Origin: Argopecten irradians
Lineage: Eukaryota > Mollusca > Bivalvia > Pectinida > Pectinidae
Direction of reading: 5' to 3'
DNA: 64,000 nt
NCBI RefSeq assembly: GCF_041381155.1
Contig: NC_091134.1
Coordinates: 1,050,001-1,114,000 of the forward strand
Position 1 is the stretch's first letter, and each line of letters starts with the position of its first letter. The notes under the pieces are model-generated. The model was not told the origin of the DNA. It saw only the letters and a program-made list of their open reading frames with translations, and ran no database searches. This document shows positions 12,481 to 25,900 of this stretch, piece by piece. The translations under genes and the position numbers were made by a program.

Positions 12481-12489
12481 AGTTAATGT

Positions 12490-13545
12490 TTCCGTGGATC
12501 GCCCTTGTAAAGAAGGCTCAGGGTTCTGCCCTGGCCGTGTAACGTCATAGTCTATTAAAGTGGTCGTTTTTGCCGTTGCTTTGCCCATTATAAGTAGTAT
12601 ATGAACGGGTTTGGCTGTTGTCGTCGGCAACAGTCATCGGCAGAACGTTTTATTTGGATAGCGCTTTACACATGACAACGTTTCCTCAATTACAAGAATA
12701 CTAATATACCACAGCCTCCCAAAACAAACACCACACACTATACAAATAACAACAGTTCCTCAATTACAAGATCACGAATATACCACAGCCTCGTAAAACA
12801 AACACCACACACTATACAAATAACAACAGTTCCTCAATTACAAGAACACGAATATACCACAGCCTCCTAAAACAAACACCTCACACTATACAAATAACAA
12901 CAGTTCCTCAATTACAAGAACACGAATATACCACAGCCTCCTAAAACAAACACCTCACACTATACAAATATTAACAGTTCCTCAATTACAAGAACACGAA
13001 TATACCACAGCCTCCTAAAACAAACACCTCACACTATACAAATATTAACAGTTCCTCAATTACAAGAACACGAATATACCACAGCCTCCTAAAACAAACA
13101 CCTCACACTTTACAAATAATAACAGTTCCTCAATTACAAGAACACGAATATACCACAGCCTCCCAAAACAAACACCTCACACTTTACAAATATTAACAGT
13201 TCCTCAATTACAAGAACACGAATATACCACAGCCTCCTAAAACAAACACCTCACACTATACAAATATTAACAGTTCCTCAATTACAAGAACACGAATATA
13301 CCACAGCCTCCTAAAACAAACACCTCACACTTTACAAATATTAACAGTTCCTCAATTACAAGAACACGAATATACCACAGCCTCCCAAAACAAACACCTC
13401 ACACTTTACAAATAATAACAGGACCTCAATTACAAGAACACGAATATACCACAGCCTCCCAAAACAAACACCTCACACTTTACAAATCTTAACAGGACCT
13501 CAATTACAAGAATACGAATATACCACAGACTTCCAAAACAAACAT
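12490..13545 (+). mobile_element. dispersed repeat copy with an internally expanded 74-bp array
   Basis: 12490-12590 aligns with the middle of the 47930-48425 element (aaggctcagggttctgccct). Downstream, 12680-13545 is a 74-bp tandem array whose unit (acaagaacacgaatatacca, then cagcctcctaaaacaaacacc) matches the next part of the same element (acaagaagacacaatatgaa, then tataccacagtttcccaaaac). Confidence 0.65.
12680..13545. repeat. 74-bp tandem array, about 11.5 copies
   Basis: Successive cctcaattacaag landmarks lie 74 bases apart (12684, 12758, 12832 and so on). Units vary by a few bases. The array appears to have grown from the interior of a dispersed mobile element. Confidence 0.95.
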
Positions 13546-14494
13546 CTCGCATTATCTGTTCTGATTATTTTATTAGTATATTTTGTATTCATATGTGTGC
13601 TTAAGATGTGCGTTTGGAGATGTGGCATGTGTTTTTATCGACATTGCAATCTTTCCATGACATGATTAGTTCGACCTCTATGTTACATTAGGTGTTTTCG
13701 GTGCGACGCGGTTACTGCAACATAGCACCAATGACCGCCATTGATCAGTTGTAAAGAGGAACCAAGGTCCTTTATACAGTTCCGTTTTATCTGACAAGAT
13801 ATGTTCTTCTTACTCTGATAAACACATCTAATCATTTGACAAATTAATGAAATTGACATTTTAAAGAACTGCTGTTTTTGTTTTCAAAAGACCCTATGGC
13901 TATTTCTATAAGTAAAAAAAGGATTAAATGTAATCTATTAAAATATAATGGTATGCAACACTGATTCTTGTGAACAATGTCTGATTCAAAATAATAGCCA
14001 TACCTCACATAGAACAAGGCAATAGGACCTTTCTTTTTAATTGATAAGTCCTACACAACGCCGCCTTGGCTTTGGTTATATGTATTGTAGGTCGTGGAGA
14101 AAGGCCATTGACCGTTGAGAAAAAACAACTGTATTGAATGTAGACGAGTCTACGTATGTTGTTTTGTAATCAACATACACACAAAATTTAACAATGTAAC
14201 ATAAGTAAGTAAGTAAACAAAAATAGATACACATATCTGTTGAATATGATTTTAATTTAAAAACATGAATTTTGGACGTTCCTATGATCACGATATCCAT
14301 AGAAAGCGTGTGAATATAAATCTCCGGTCACGGATTATACAACATTGATAGGCTATGCATTCTTAATATATTACCGTGAAATATTACTTAAAGGTCAACA
14401 TGATTTAATACCGAATAATCTGTGGACTTTGATTTTTCTACGCCAGTGTTTGTCCCATTGTCCGAAACAACCAATGAAGCACACGATGTCTTTT
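13546..14494. other. intergenic, nothing recognised
   Basis: AT-rich sequence with no supported exon, RNA gene or repeat. Confidence 0.5.
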
Positions 14495-15112
14495 TTATAT
14501 TTCGGGATCGTTAGCAGTGTCTGTGTCACCAGTGTCCCTTTCTACGATAGGCAAGGCACTTTCCGGTTTCCATAAGAATTCTGGTCCATTTGTCCTTGTG
14601 TATGACAACTTTGAGATGCTTGTTCCTCTCGAGGCGACATCAGTTGGATTTTCTTTGGTGTTGATATAATGCCAGTCATCTTCTATGGCAGCTTCATGGA
14701 AAAGAGTTATGCAGTTAGCTACAAACGTTTGAAAGCGCAGATTCTTGTTGGCAATAAATTTCAAGACATATGTACTGTCTGTCCAAAAGAAGAATCGGTA
14801 TATGCTGTAGTTCAGCTGTTCTTTCAACATCCTGCACAACTTCACCAGAGAATACGCAGCTGTAAGTTCCATTCGGGGTATTGTCACTGCCTTTAGTGGA
14901 GCAACTTTCGCCTTCCCGAACAAGAACGAACATTGAATTCGTCCATTTCCCTCCAACAAGTCGTAGATAAAATACCATGCCATATCCAACGTCACTAGTA
15001 TCTACAAATCCGTGAAGCTGACAAGAGGCTAAGTTACCGAATTCCTTTCTCTTGTAGCACCGATCGATTTTAACATACTCAAGTTCAGGTAGCGGAGTTA
15101 GCCAATTAGTAC
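14495..15112 (-). mobile_element. BEL/Pao-type retroelement fossil (pol fragment)
   Basis: The minus strand shows a fragment of pol around the RNase H region, with IPRMELTAA and FWTDSTYVL motifs and the IEDDWHYINTKENPTDVASRG segment that is characteristic of BEL/Pao elements. It is truncated on both sides and broken; no LTRs were seen next to it. It is treated as a degraded relic. Confidence 0.85.
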
Positions 15113-15920
15113 ATCAGGCCGCATTAACAAAATTCAGAGTAAAGGTAGTTCCACAGCATTGTTCACTTTCTAATCATTAGCTAAATCGTCATATGATTAT
15201 TGATATATACCCAACCATCTTCCTTGAAACGCCTCGAATATTTCTCTAATTAATCGATTACAATAATCAGACGGTATCTTAGGTATGTTTAGTCTTACGA
15301 TAAAAGAGTTCTCTCATCTAATCTGACTGAATTGATTCAAAACATTTGAAATAAATGAATTCTTTCTTTATCTAGATGAAACAAACAGATCGCGTGTCCT
15401 ATACGTGTTCTGTTGTTAATGTCAGCACAGTATCAAAACTGATATAATCTATATTATTTGTCAAACAGTGACAAGGTTTCTTTTATAGTGAAATTATATT
15501 GGAAGGTATGGCTCACAGCAAACCAACCTTGTGCTTCGAAAAATTGACACATGAAAATATGAGCTCAAGTACAACATGAAAGAGTTGTCTGACAAGGGAA
15601 AAAGAACATGGGGTGGCTTTCCTTTTAACGAAGCACCAGGATAATGATTTTATACACCTTAAGTTGGCTTGGTGTATCTGCTTTCACGTGATGATTCCTT
15701 TTGTGAGAAAGAAAAAGAAAAGAAAGAAATACTTTATATGAATTAAACGAAAGTCAAATGACCTTATCCAACGGGGAATTGATTTTGTACATATCATGCA
15801 ACCATGGTTTTCATTTTGCTTTCAATTCAGTATTTGATATCTTTTCTTTGGTTGCTTACCTGCAGTTTCCGCTCTCTAAATCTCTCACCAATACAATAAA
15901 CATCATAAAAGCATGATCTC
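15113..15920. other. intergenic, nothing recognised
   Basis: No exon or repeat could be supported between the retroelement fossil and the 50-bp satellite. Confidence 0.45.
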
Positions 15921-15924
15921 AAAT

Positions 15925-18900
15925 CAATGTCTCCTTTTAATTTCCACCCGATTATTCCTTACATGTTGTCAATGTCATATCTCCTTTTAATTTCCTCCCG
16001 ATTGTTCCTTACCTGTTGTCAATGTCATGTCTCCTTTTAATTTCCACCCGATTGTTCCTTACCTGTTGTCAATGTCATGTCTCCTTTTAATTTCCTCTCG
16101 ATTGTTCCTTACCTGTTGTCAATGTCATGTCTCCTTTTAATTTCCATCCGATTGTTCCTTACCTGTTGTCAATGTCATGTCTCCTTTTAATTTCCACCCG
16201 ATTGTTCCTTACCTGTTGTCAATGTCATGTCTCCTTTTAATTTCCACCCGATTGTTCCTTACCTGTTGTCAATGTCATGTCTCCTTTTAATTTCCACCCG
16301 ATTGTTCCTTACCTGTTGTCAATGTCATGTCTCCTTTTAATTTCCACCCGATTGTTCCTTACCTGTTGTCAATGTCATGTCTCCTTTTAATTTCCATCCC
16401 GATTGTTCCTTACCTGTTGTCAATGTCATGTCTCCTTTTAATTTCCACCCGATTATTCCTTACCTGTTGTCAATGTCATGTCTCCTTTTAATTTCCACCC
16501 GATTATTCCTTACCTGTTGTCAATGTCATGTCTCCTTTTAATTTCCACCCGATTGTTCCTTACCTGTTGTCAATGTCATGTCTCCTTTTAATTTCCTACC
16601 GATTATTCCTTACCTGTTGTCAATGTCATGTCTCCTTTTAATTTCCACCCGATTATTCCTTACCTGTTGTCAATGTCATGTCTCCTTTTAATTTCCATCC
16701 GATTGTTCCTTACCTGTTGTCAATGTCATGTCTCCTTTTAATTTCCATCCGATTATTCCTTACCTGTTGTCAATGTCATGTCTCCTTTTAATTTCCACCC
16801 GATTATTCCTTACCTGTTGTCAATGTCATGTCTCCTTTTAATTTCCACCCGATTGTTCCTTACCTGTTGTCAATGTCATGTCTCCTTTTAATTTCCATCC
16901 GATTATTCCTTACCTGTTGTCAATGTCATGTCTCCTTTTAATTTCCACCCGATTGTTCCTTACCTGTTGTCAATGTCATGTCCTCCTTTTAATTTCCACC
17001 CGATTATTCCTTACTTGTTGTCAATGTCATGTCTCCTTTTAATTTCCTACCGATTGTTCCTTACCTGTTGTCAATGTCATGTCTCCTTTTAATTTCCACC
17101 CGATTATTCCTTACCTGTTGTCAATGTCATGTCTCCTTTTAATTTCCATCCGATTATTCCTTACCTGTTGTCAATGTCATGTCTCCTTTTAATTTCCCCC
17201 GATTATTCCTTACCTGTTGTCAATGTCATGTCTCCTTTTAATTTCCACCCGATTGTTCCTTACCTGTTGTCAATGTCATGTCTCCTTTTAATTTCCACCC
17301 GATTGTTCCTTACCTGTTGTCAATGTCATGTCTCCTTTTAATTTCCACCCGATTGTTCCTTACCTGTTGTCAATGTCATGTCTCCTTTTAATTTCCACCC
17401 GATTATTCCTTACCTGTTGTCAATGTCATGTCTCCTTTTAATTTCCACCCGATTGTTCCTTACCTGTTGTCAATGTCATGTCTCCTTTTAATTTCCACCC
17501 GATTGTTCCTTACCTGTTGTCAATGTCATGTCTCCTTTTAATTTCCACCCGATTGTTCCTTACCTGTTGTCATGTCATGTCTCCTTTTAATTTTTCATGT
17601 TGTCTCTTTAATTTCCACCGATTGTTCCTTACCTGTTGTCAATGTCATGTCTCCTTTTAATTTCCACCCGATTGTTCCTTACCTGTTGTCAATGTCATGT
17701 CTCCTTTTAATTTCCATCCGATTGTTCCTTACCTGTTGTCAATGTCATGTCTCCTTTTAATTTCCACCCGATTTATTCCTTACCTGTTGTCAATGTCATG
17801 TCTCCTTTTAATTTCCACCCGATTGTTCCTTACCTGTTGTCAATGTCATGTCTCCTTTTAATTTCCACCCGATTATTCCTTACCGTTGTCAATGTCATGT
17901 CAATGTCATGTCATTCCTTTTAATTTCCACCGATTATTCCCTTACCTGTTGTCAATGTCATGTCTCCTTTTAATTTCCACCCGATTGTTCCTTACCTGTT
18001 GTCAATGTCAAGTCTCCTTTTAATTTCCACCCGATTATTCCTTACCTGTTGTCAATGTCATGTCTCCTTTTAATTTCCACCCGATTGTTCCTTACCTGTT
18101 GTCAATGTCATGTCTCCTTTTAATTTCCACCCGATTATTCCTTACCTGTTGTCAATGTCATGTCTCCTTTTAATTTCCACCCGATTATTCCTTACCTGTT
18201 GTCAATGTCATGTCTCCTTTTAATTTCCATCCGATTGTTCCTTACCTGTTGTCAATGTCATGTCTCCTTTTAATTTCCATCCGATTATTCCTTACCTGTT
18301 GTCAATGTCATGTCTCCTTTTAATTTCCATCCGATTATTCCTTACCTGTTGTCAATGTCATGTCTCCTTTTAATTTCCACCCGATTGTTCCTTACCTGTT
18401 GTCAATGTCATGTCTCCTTTTAATTTCCACCCGATTGTTCCTTACCTGTTGTCAATGTCATGTCTCCTTTTAATTTCCACCCGATTGTTCCTTACCTGTT
18501 GTCAATGTCATGTCTCCTTTTAATTTCCACCCGATTGTTCCTTACCTGTTGTCAATGTCATGTCTCCTTTTAATTTCCACCCGATTGTTCCTTACCTGTT
18601 GTCAATGTCATGTCTCCTTTTAATTTCCACCCGATTATTCCTTACCTGTTGTCAATGTCATGTCTCCTTTTAATTTCCATCCGATTGTTCCTTACCTGTT
18701 GTCAATGTCATGTCTCCTTTTAATTTCCACCCGATTGTTCCTTACCTGTTGTCAATGTCATGTCTCCTTTTAATTTCCACCCGATTGTTCCTTACCTGTT
18801 GTCAATGTCATGTCTCCTTTTAATTTCCACCCGATTGTTCCTTACCTGTTGTCAATGTCATGTCTCCTTTTAATTTCCATCCGATTGTTCCTTACCTGTT

Positions 18901-20815
18901 GTCAATGTCATGTCTCCTTTTAATTTCCACCCGATTGTTCCTTACTGTTGTCAATGTCATGTCTCCTTTTAATTTCCACCCGATTGTTCCTTACCTGTTG
19001 TCAATGTCATGTCTCCTTTTAATTTCCACCCGATTGTTCCTTACCTGTTGTCAATGTCATGTCTCCTTTTAATTTCCACCCGATTATTCCTTACCTGTTG
19101 TCATTGTCATATCTCCTTTTAATTTCCATCCGATTGTTCCTTACCTGTTGTCAATGTCATGTCTCCTTTTAATTTCCATCCGATTGTTCCTTACCTGTTG
19201 TCAATGTCATGTCTCCTTTTAATTTCCACCCGATTATTCCTTACCTGTTGTCAATGTCATGTCTCCTTTTAATTTCCACCCGATTATTCCTTACCTGTTG
19301 TCAATGTCATGTCTCCTTTTAATTTCCACCCGATTGTTCCTTACCTGTTGTCAATGTCATGTCTCCTTTTAATTTCCACCCGATTGTTCCTTACCTGTTG
19401 TCAATGTCATGTCTCCTTTTAATTTCCACCCGATTGTTCCTTACCTGTTGTCAATGTCATGTCTCCTTTTAATTTCCACCCGATTATTCCTTACCTGTTG
19501 TCAATGTCATGTCTCCTTTTAATTTCCACCCGATTGTTCCTTACCTGTTGTCAATGTCATGTCTCCTTTTAATTTCCACCGATTGTTCCTTACCTGTTGT
19601 CAATGTCATGTCTCCTTTTAATTTCCACCCGATTATTCCTTACCTGTTGTCAATGTCATGTCTCCTTTTAATTTCCACCCGATTATTCCTTACCTGTTGT
19701 CAATGTCATGTCTCCTTTTAATTTCCACCCGATTATTCCTTACCTGTTGTCAATGTCATGTCTCCTTTTAATTTCCATCCGATTATTCCTTACCTGTTGT
19801 CAATGTCATGTCTCCTTTTAATTTCCATCCGATTGTTCCTTACCTGTTGTCAATGTCATGTCTCCTTTTAATTTCCATCCGATTGTTCCTTACCTGTTGT
19901 CAATGTCATGTCTCCTTTTAATTTCCATCCGATTGTTCCTTACCTGTTGTCAATGTCATGTCTCCTTTTAATTTCCACCCGATTGTTCCTTACCTGTTGT
20001 CAATGTCATGTCTCCTTTTAATTTCCACCCGATTTTCCTTACCTGTTGTCAATGTCATGTCTCCTTTTAATTTCCACCCGATTGTTCCTTACCTGTTGTC
20101 AATGTCAAGTCTCCTTTTAATTTCCACCTGATTATTCCTTACCTGTTGTCAATGTCATGTCTCCTTTTAATTTCCACCCGATTGTTCCTTACCTGTTGTC
20201 AATGTCATGTCTCCTTTTAATTTCCACCCGATTGTTCCTTACCTGTTGTCAATGTCATGTCTCCTTTTAATTTCCACCCGATTGTTCCTTAGCTGTTGTC
20301 AATGTCAAGTCTCCTTTTAATTTCCACCCGATTGTTCCTTACCTGTTGTCAATATCATGTCTCCTTTTAATTTCCACCCGATTGTTCCTTACCTGTTGTC
20401 AATGTCATGTCTCCTTTTAATTTCCACCCGATTGTTCCTTACCTGTTGTCAATATCATATCTCCTTTAAATTTCCTCATGATTTTACTTACCTGTTGTCA
20501 TTGTCATGTCTCCTTTTAATTTCCACCCGATTGTTCCTTACCTGTTGTCAATGTCATGTCTCCTTTTAATTTCCACCCGATTGTTCCTTACCTGTTGTCA
20601 ATGTCATGTCTCCTTTTAATTTCCACCCGATTGTTCCTTACCTGTTGTCAATGTCATGTCTCCTTTTAATTTCCTCCCGATTGCTCCTTACCTGTTGTCA
20701 ATGTCATGTCTCCTTTTAATTTCCACCCGATTGTTCCTTACCTGTTGTCAATATCATGTCTCCTTTTAATTTCCACCCGATTATTCCTTACCTGATGTCA
20801 ATGTCATGTCTCCAG
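15925..20815. repeat. 50-bp satellite array, about 98 copies
   Basis: The unit on the plus strand is tgtctccttttaatttccac followed by ccgattgttccttacctgtt and gtcaatgtca. Most variation sits at two places (CCACCC/CCATCC and ATTG/ATTA), with a few single-base indels near 17570-17620 and 17880-17940. Read on the minus strand, most units contain CAACAG|GTAAGG, a near-perfect 5' splice site. The array ends at 20792, where the donor of a candidate exon lies. Confidence 0.97.
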
Positions 20816-20843
20816 TTCCGAGTGGTCCGTTTAATGAAATTCT
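20792..20843 (-). CDS. candidate exon at the edge of the 50-bp satellite
   Basis: A 52-nt stretch lies between a weak acceptor (ctaaaatggtag) and a strong donor (CATCAG|gtaagg). It is open in two frames, for example ISLNGPLGTGDMTLTS. Its last bases, GGAGACATGACATTGACATCAG in two parts (GGAGACATGAC, ATTGACATCAG), are nearly identical to the exon-like part of every satellite unit. No partner exons were identified, so this is a weak candidate. Confidence 0.3.
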
Positions 20844-21661
20844 CTACCATTTTAGATAAAAGCAGTCAATGTGCTTTGGAAATCTATTAGAAATATTACC
20901 TATTGGCTTTTTAATGGATTAATATTGCTAAATCCACTTAAGTTTAGTTTTCGATCAACTCCCATTTCCATTATTATGTACTTTGTCTTGAGAACAAATT
21001 GTCTAAGGTGCATGTAATTCTTGAGGTCTATTAACATCTGACATTTCAGAAATATTATCAACTATATCTACAAATTCGGGAAGATTTGCAGTTCTACTAT
21101 TAGAATATCCCATAAGACATACACAATTAACATCATTACTGAGGGTAAATAAAAAATTTCCGATCTCTTCAAAAATAATGTAGTGTGCAATATTTCGAAT
21201 TTGCCAGAGGTAAATAATTTATATCAAATAATATATTACCATCATTATTGAGAACAGAACTTTTCACTTTGATCCATGGCCAATGGCTGAATTTTGTTTT
21301 TATATGGGATACATATTTTATATATTCATTTTTAATGTATACGACAATTCCACTAGATTTAGTAACCGACAGCGACTTTCTATGTTTACAAAAAAAGTGT
21401 TATATCCCTCGATGTCTTTTAAATCTGCGTCATTGGTCTTGGATTATGTAATACATATCATGACTTATTGCAAAATGTATTCTAGAAATTCAGGACATCT
21501 CAATTTACTACTGAGACCATTTACATTAATTCTTGAAATTTTGAATGTAGAGTCTTTTGATTAGCACATTTCGATGTGTCTCCCTGCGCGTGTCCCCATA
21601 CTGATTTAACAAATGTTTCCTCGTCGTCGGATTGGTCAGTAGTGTAACCGGCTTTGTAGCT

Positions 21662-21789
21662 TGTGACAAATAAGAAGGAAGAGAAAAGGGAGGGGGGGAG
21701 TAAGTTTCTTAATTACGTGACAAATGACAATAAAAAGGAGAGAAAAGAGAGGGAGAGAAAGGGAGGGGGGGAGTAAGTTTCTTAATTAC
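21662..21789. repeat. purine-rich direct duplication
   Basis: Two copies of a roughly 60-bp segment ending gggagggggggagtaagttt cttaattac, each preceded by gtgacaaat. Confidence 0.75.
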
Positions 21790-22346
21790 ACACGTAGGCA
21801 TATTGTAGTTTTAGAAATAATTATTGTATGATAAAATTTGGGCTAATAAGAAATCATTGGCTAGTCAGCGATACAAACTACAACAATCAGAATAACAAAA
21901 GATAAAAGAAAATTTAAGTAATTTAACCGTAATAAACTGTAATAGATTAAGTGAAAGACTACGATAAAGGTATAGACTCAAAGATCTAATAAGGGTTTCC
22001 ACTACCTTGAGCCTAATCTAAATTGCTTTTTAAAATCGTCACTTTAACTGTTAAACATGTATTTTTGTACTACAAAATGATCCTTAATTACATTAATAAG
22101 AGCATTGATATTCAAAGAGTGGCTAAGACATCTGGTTTTATATTGTACGTAATGTTTCGTGATAATTAAAATTTCATTGTCAACAGAGCTACAATTTTGT
22201 AAAACTATTCCAAAAAGAAATTAATCTTTATTACATGCTACGACTGAAATACAACGATATATTACTGTATATTATATACATATATATAATTTCGACTTAA
22301 GTTTATCGACATCACATCTAAATCGACTTTCTGTATCTCGATATTT

Positions 22347-22352
22347 TTTATT
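22347..22352 (-). terminator. possible polyadenylation signal of alkaline phosphatase
   Basis: AATAAA on the minus strand about 330 bases after the stop codon. Other signals are possible. Confidence 0.3.
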
Positions 22353-22683
22353 ACGACTTATAATAATGACGACAAGTAGTGATATTATCTAAACAAGTCG
22401 ACATTTACATGACGATGTGTTAAGTTCAATGGTGTCAAGTCGGCATAAGATATGTCGACAAAATGACATTTAACACAACAAGTAGAGGTCCATATAGGTT
22501 TCCGTAGTTACATTCGGGTTTTCGCAGTTTAAGACCGCGACAACTCGTCGAGGGAAGATCACGCCAACACGAGATGGCCGACTTTTATATCTCCGAATAA
22601 GGATTGAAATCTAATATGAAGAGAAGAAGAGCAATTATTATTTCGAAATCTTCTCAGAAAAGTTATAACGAAAGTGATACTAA

Positions 22684-22997
22684 TTACAGCCATAACGATA
22701 ACCACACGTGTAAAACAAACAGCACAGGAAAATATATTTGTCGGTAAACTGAAATATTTGAAACCCCATGTGTCCCTTCGCAGCCGGAAGTGGGTGCCCC
22801 GGGTGGTGCTTGTTTACAGTTGTCTTTGTTGATACCAACGCATGAAGCGAACGCCATCACGTGCGGAATATAACTTTGTTCATGGGTTCCTGTAAGGAGG
22901 TGCGCCATTGGTCCATTAGCATAAACCGGAACATCCTCTCCACTGTGTGTCTCCGAGTACAAGGGCACAGCGCTTCCCTGCTGAAAGTCGAAGTCGG
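22684..22997 (-). CDS. alkaline phosphatase exon 9 (GPI tail)
   Basis: It encodes [20 protein letters not shown] with the last zinc His, [20 protein letters not shown], a Cys-containing spacer and the hydrophobic GPI signal. Stop TAA at 22684-22686. Confidence 0.95.
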
Positions 22998-25900
22998 CTG
23001 GAATATAAAGTAAACGATAGTTGATATAGATACATCACCTGGATAAGATATCTTCTGTAATCCAAACACAATATTTCACTGGGAATTAACTAGTCCCGCA
23101 AAAAAATCATCAGACACATTGTATTATGTCACTCTGTACCTACATGTATCTACGTCAGTGAGGTTTTCCCGCCCGACAGGTCCGTTACCATAAACCAGTG
23201 TAGTGTAAGGCATACCGTCATCACTGACGTCATCATCTACTAGCCCTAGAAAATAAATAAACGTCGACTATAGCACTATCTCACTGGAGCACATAGTCAA
23301 TGACACTAACAGGATACTCCACCCGGACTATCATACCGACAACTGGCGAGCGATACGTCTTACTCTCCCGAGAGTACAAAGCAGGAGTCGATTAGAACAT
23401 ATATAATAGTTTGTCACCACTACAGAGTAAATAAAGTTGGATGATTTATCACGATTAAACATAAGCTACTGTAAATTTCTTGGTGTTTTTGATCATAGGT
23501 GTTTTATGGTGTCCTTTTTATGTTCACACATGTACGTTACCAAGGATACTGTTGCCACGACTGGGGTATCCGGCCATCATGAACACGTGCGAGTGGTCAG
23601 CCGTGACAACTAACAATGTCTCCTCCTCATTGGTCAGATTCAGCGCCATCTGTATTGCTTCCTCGAATGCAAACGTCTCGTGCAGCGCACGTGCACCGTA
23701 TGTCCCATGATGGGCATGATCTATTCTCCCACCTGGTAAAATCATCAAATTAACAACAGGATACATAGCACTTTAGACACGAAAGTAAGAATAAATTGTT
23801 ATTGCTTTTGGATTTGACACAATGTCCCAAATACTGACAATAACAAGGCACTGATCCTATTGGGCAAATGAGTTTCTATTTAAGAACGCGGAGTATACAA
23901 AATATATAACAATTTATTATTAAGTTCAAAGGTTAATTTTAATTCCTTTCGATCACAATACACACTATTACAATCAGAAATAAGTAAGCTATCAATACCA
24001 GAGATGATAGTACCAATACAGAAATCAACAATGATTACACTGGTAAAACAACTAAAGGATTTACCATTCACAAAGATCAGCATCATTTTATGTTTCAAGG
24101 GAAGTGTTAACTACTACCAACTAGACTGATTCGCATATCATTAACAAGAAAGCGTAGCTTCAGATGTATTACCAAATTAACTAACCTTCAACCAATAAGC
24201 TTCACGTGTATCGCCAAATTAACTCACCTTCAACCAATAAGCTTCACATGTATTGCCAAATTAACTCACCTTCAACCAATAAGCTTCACATGTATTGCCA
24301 AATTAACTTACCTTCAACCAATAAGCTTCACATGTATTGCCAAATTAACCTACCTTCAACCAATAAGCTTCACACTTCACATGTATTGCCAAATTAACCT
24401 ACCTTTTAACCAATAAGCTTCACATGTATTGCCAAATTAACCTACCTTTAACCAATAAGCTTCACATGTATTGCCAAATTAACCTACCTTCAACAATAAG
24501 CTTCACATGTATTGCCAAATTAACCTACCTTCAAACAATAACTTCACATGTATTGCCAAATTAACCTCCTTTTAACCAAAAGCTTCACATGTATTGCCAA
24601 ATTAACCTACCTTCAAACAATAAGCTTCACATGTATTGCCAAATTAACCTACCATCAATCAATAAGCTTTATATGTATTGCCAAATATACCAACCTTCAA
24701 CCAATAAGAAGAACCCCATTGGATTGTTGTCTAGGATTTGTATAGCCTTTCTTGTCATTTCCGCTAGAGAAGGTTCACCTTCCGGTCCTGTATTTCGCCT
24801 ATGTTCATAATCCATATGAGAAGACTCAAACAAACCTGGAAAAAAGATCAAACCCGAATAAGACAGACGTTGGCAGTCGAAGGAAGTACAATGCATTATA
24901 TTCGAACAAAACTCTGTGGATTTTGATGCATTCAATCAGATACAAATTCGATATTTACAATATTACAGTGTGGGACTCCATTATATATTTTGATTTGTAC
25001 TATTGAAGTCTTTAGTTCGTTAGAACAGAAGACTAAGCCATCGAATCCGATCAGCAAATCCATTATTGCATTATAAGAACATCTTTACTGCTAAAACAAC
25101 CAGGAAAGTGAACATGGCTATGATGGCTGTCTTGATCTTGAGAATCGCTCCACTAACCCAGAAGGTGGTCCGTCGTCTCCGGATCGACAGCACCAAACTG
25201 CGCATTGTTCCATACGTAACTGTGACTTCTGTTTCTGTCCGTCTTATCCTTGATCCATTCCTGAAACACGTACAGGTCAATCCAAAAACGTCAAATACAA
25301 CCGTGCTAACGTTCTAAAAATAGAGTTATGGCAAGTGAGAAATTAATATGTGTGACACATTCCATTAACCCGACAGACCAACGTCGAACAGTTGTAAGGC
25401 AGTTTTCTCTATGTCTAACTACTTAAATGGTCACAATTGTTTTGTGTATAATGCACTTGTGTGTAGATTGCACTTCCATTTTAATCTTTTCATCGAAAAT
25501 TCACTCCATAAAAGGTCCATACCCAATCAACGCTTTTCATACTTACGTCGACGAGATCGATGTCTGCTCTCTGATACCGACTGGTGGAGTTCAATTCAGG
25601 ATCTGTCTTGTTTTCAGACAGGAAGTATCGTCTCCCACCTCCCAGGATTACCTGTCGTGAAAAAACACGTGTTTAGGTTTTAGAAGGAATTGCTTATATA
25701 GGTTTTACATGAACCGAAAAGTCAGATACGGACAATTATTTTCGCAGCCTGCCATAATATACAATTCGATACCAATGCCAGAAAACAAGACCAAAGAAAT
25801 ACTATTTATAATTAAAAAGCGCTTTTTGAGGGAAACGACACATTTGAATAAGAAACACATCTGCTATGTGGATGATTTGGGTTTAATGTTTAGAATGTAC

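Larger units (their letters stand above)
20860..22683. other. intergenic region downstream of alkaline phosphatase
   Basis: It contains a purine-rich direct duplication (21662-21789) and a patch rich in TCGACA/CGACTT words (about 22280-22480) that may be an old repeat. No exon supported. Confidence 0.45.

Noticed and set aside
14495-15112. A complete retroelement
   Set aside because: Only a broken pol fragment is visible with no LTRs nearby, so it is listed as a fossil.
15925-20815. CRISPR-like regular repeat
   Set aside because: No unique spacers; units are head-to-tail with no gap, and the host is eukaryotic.
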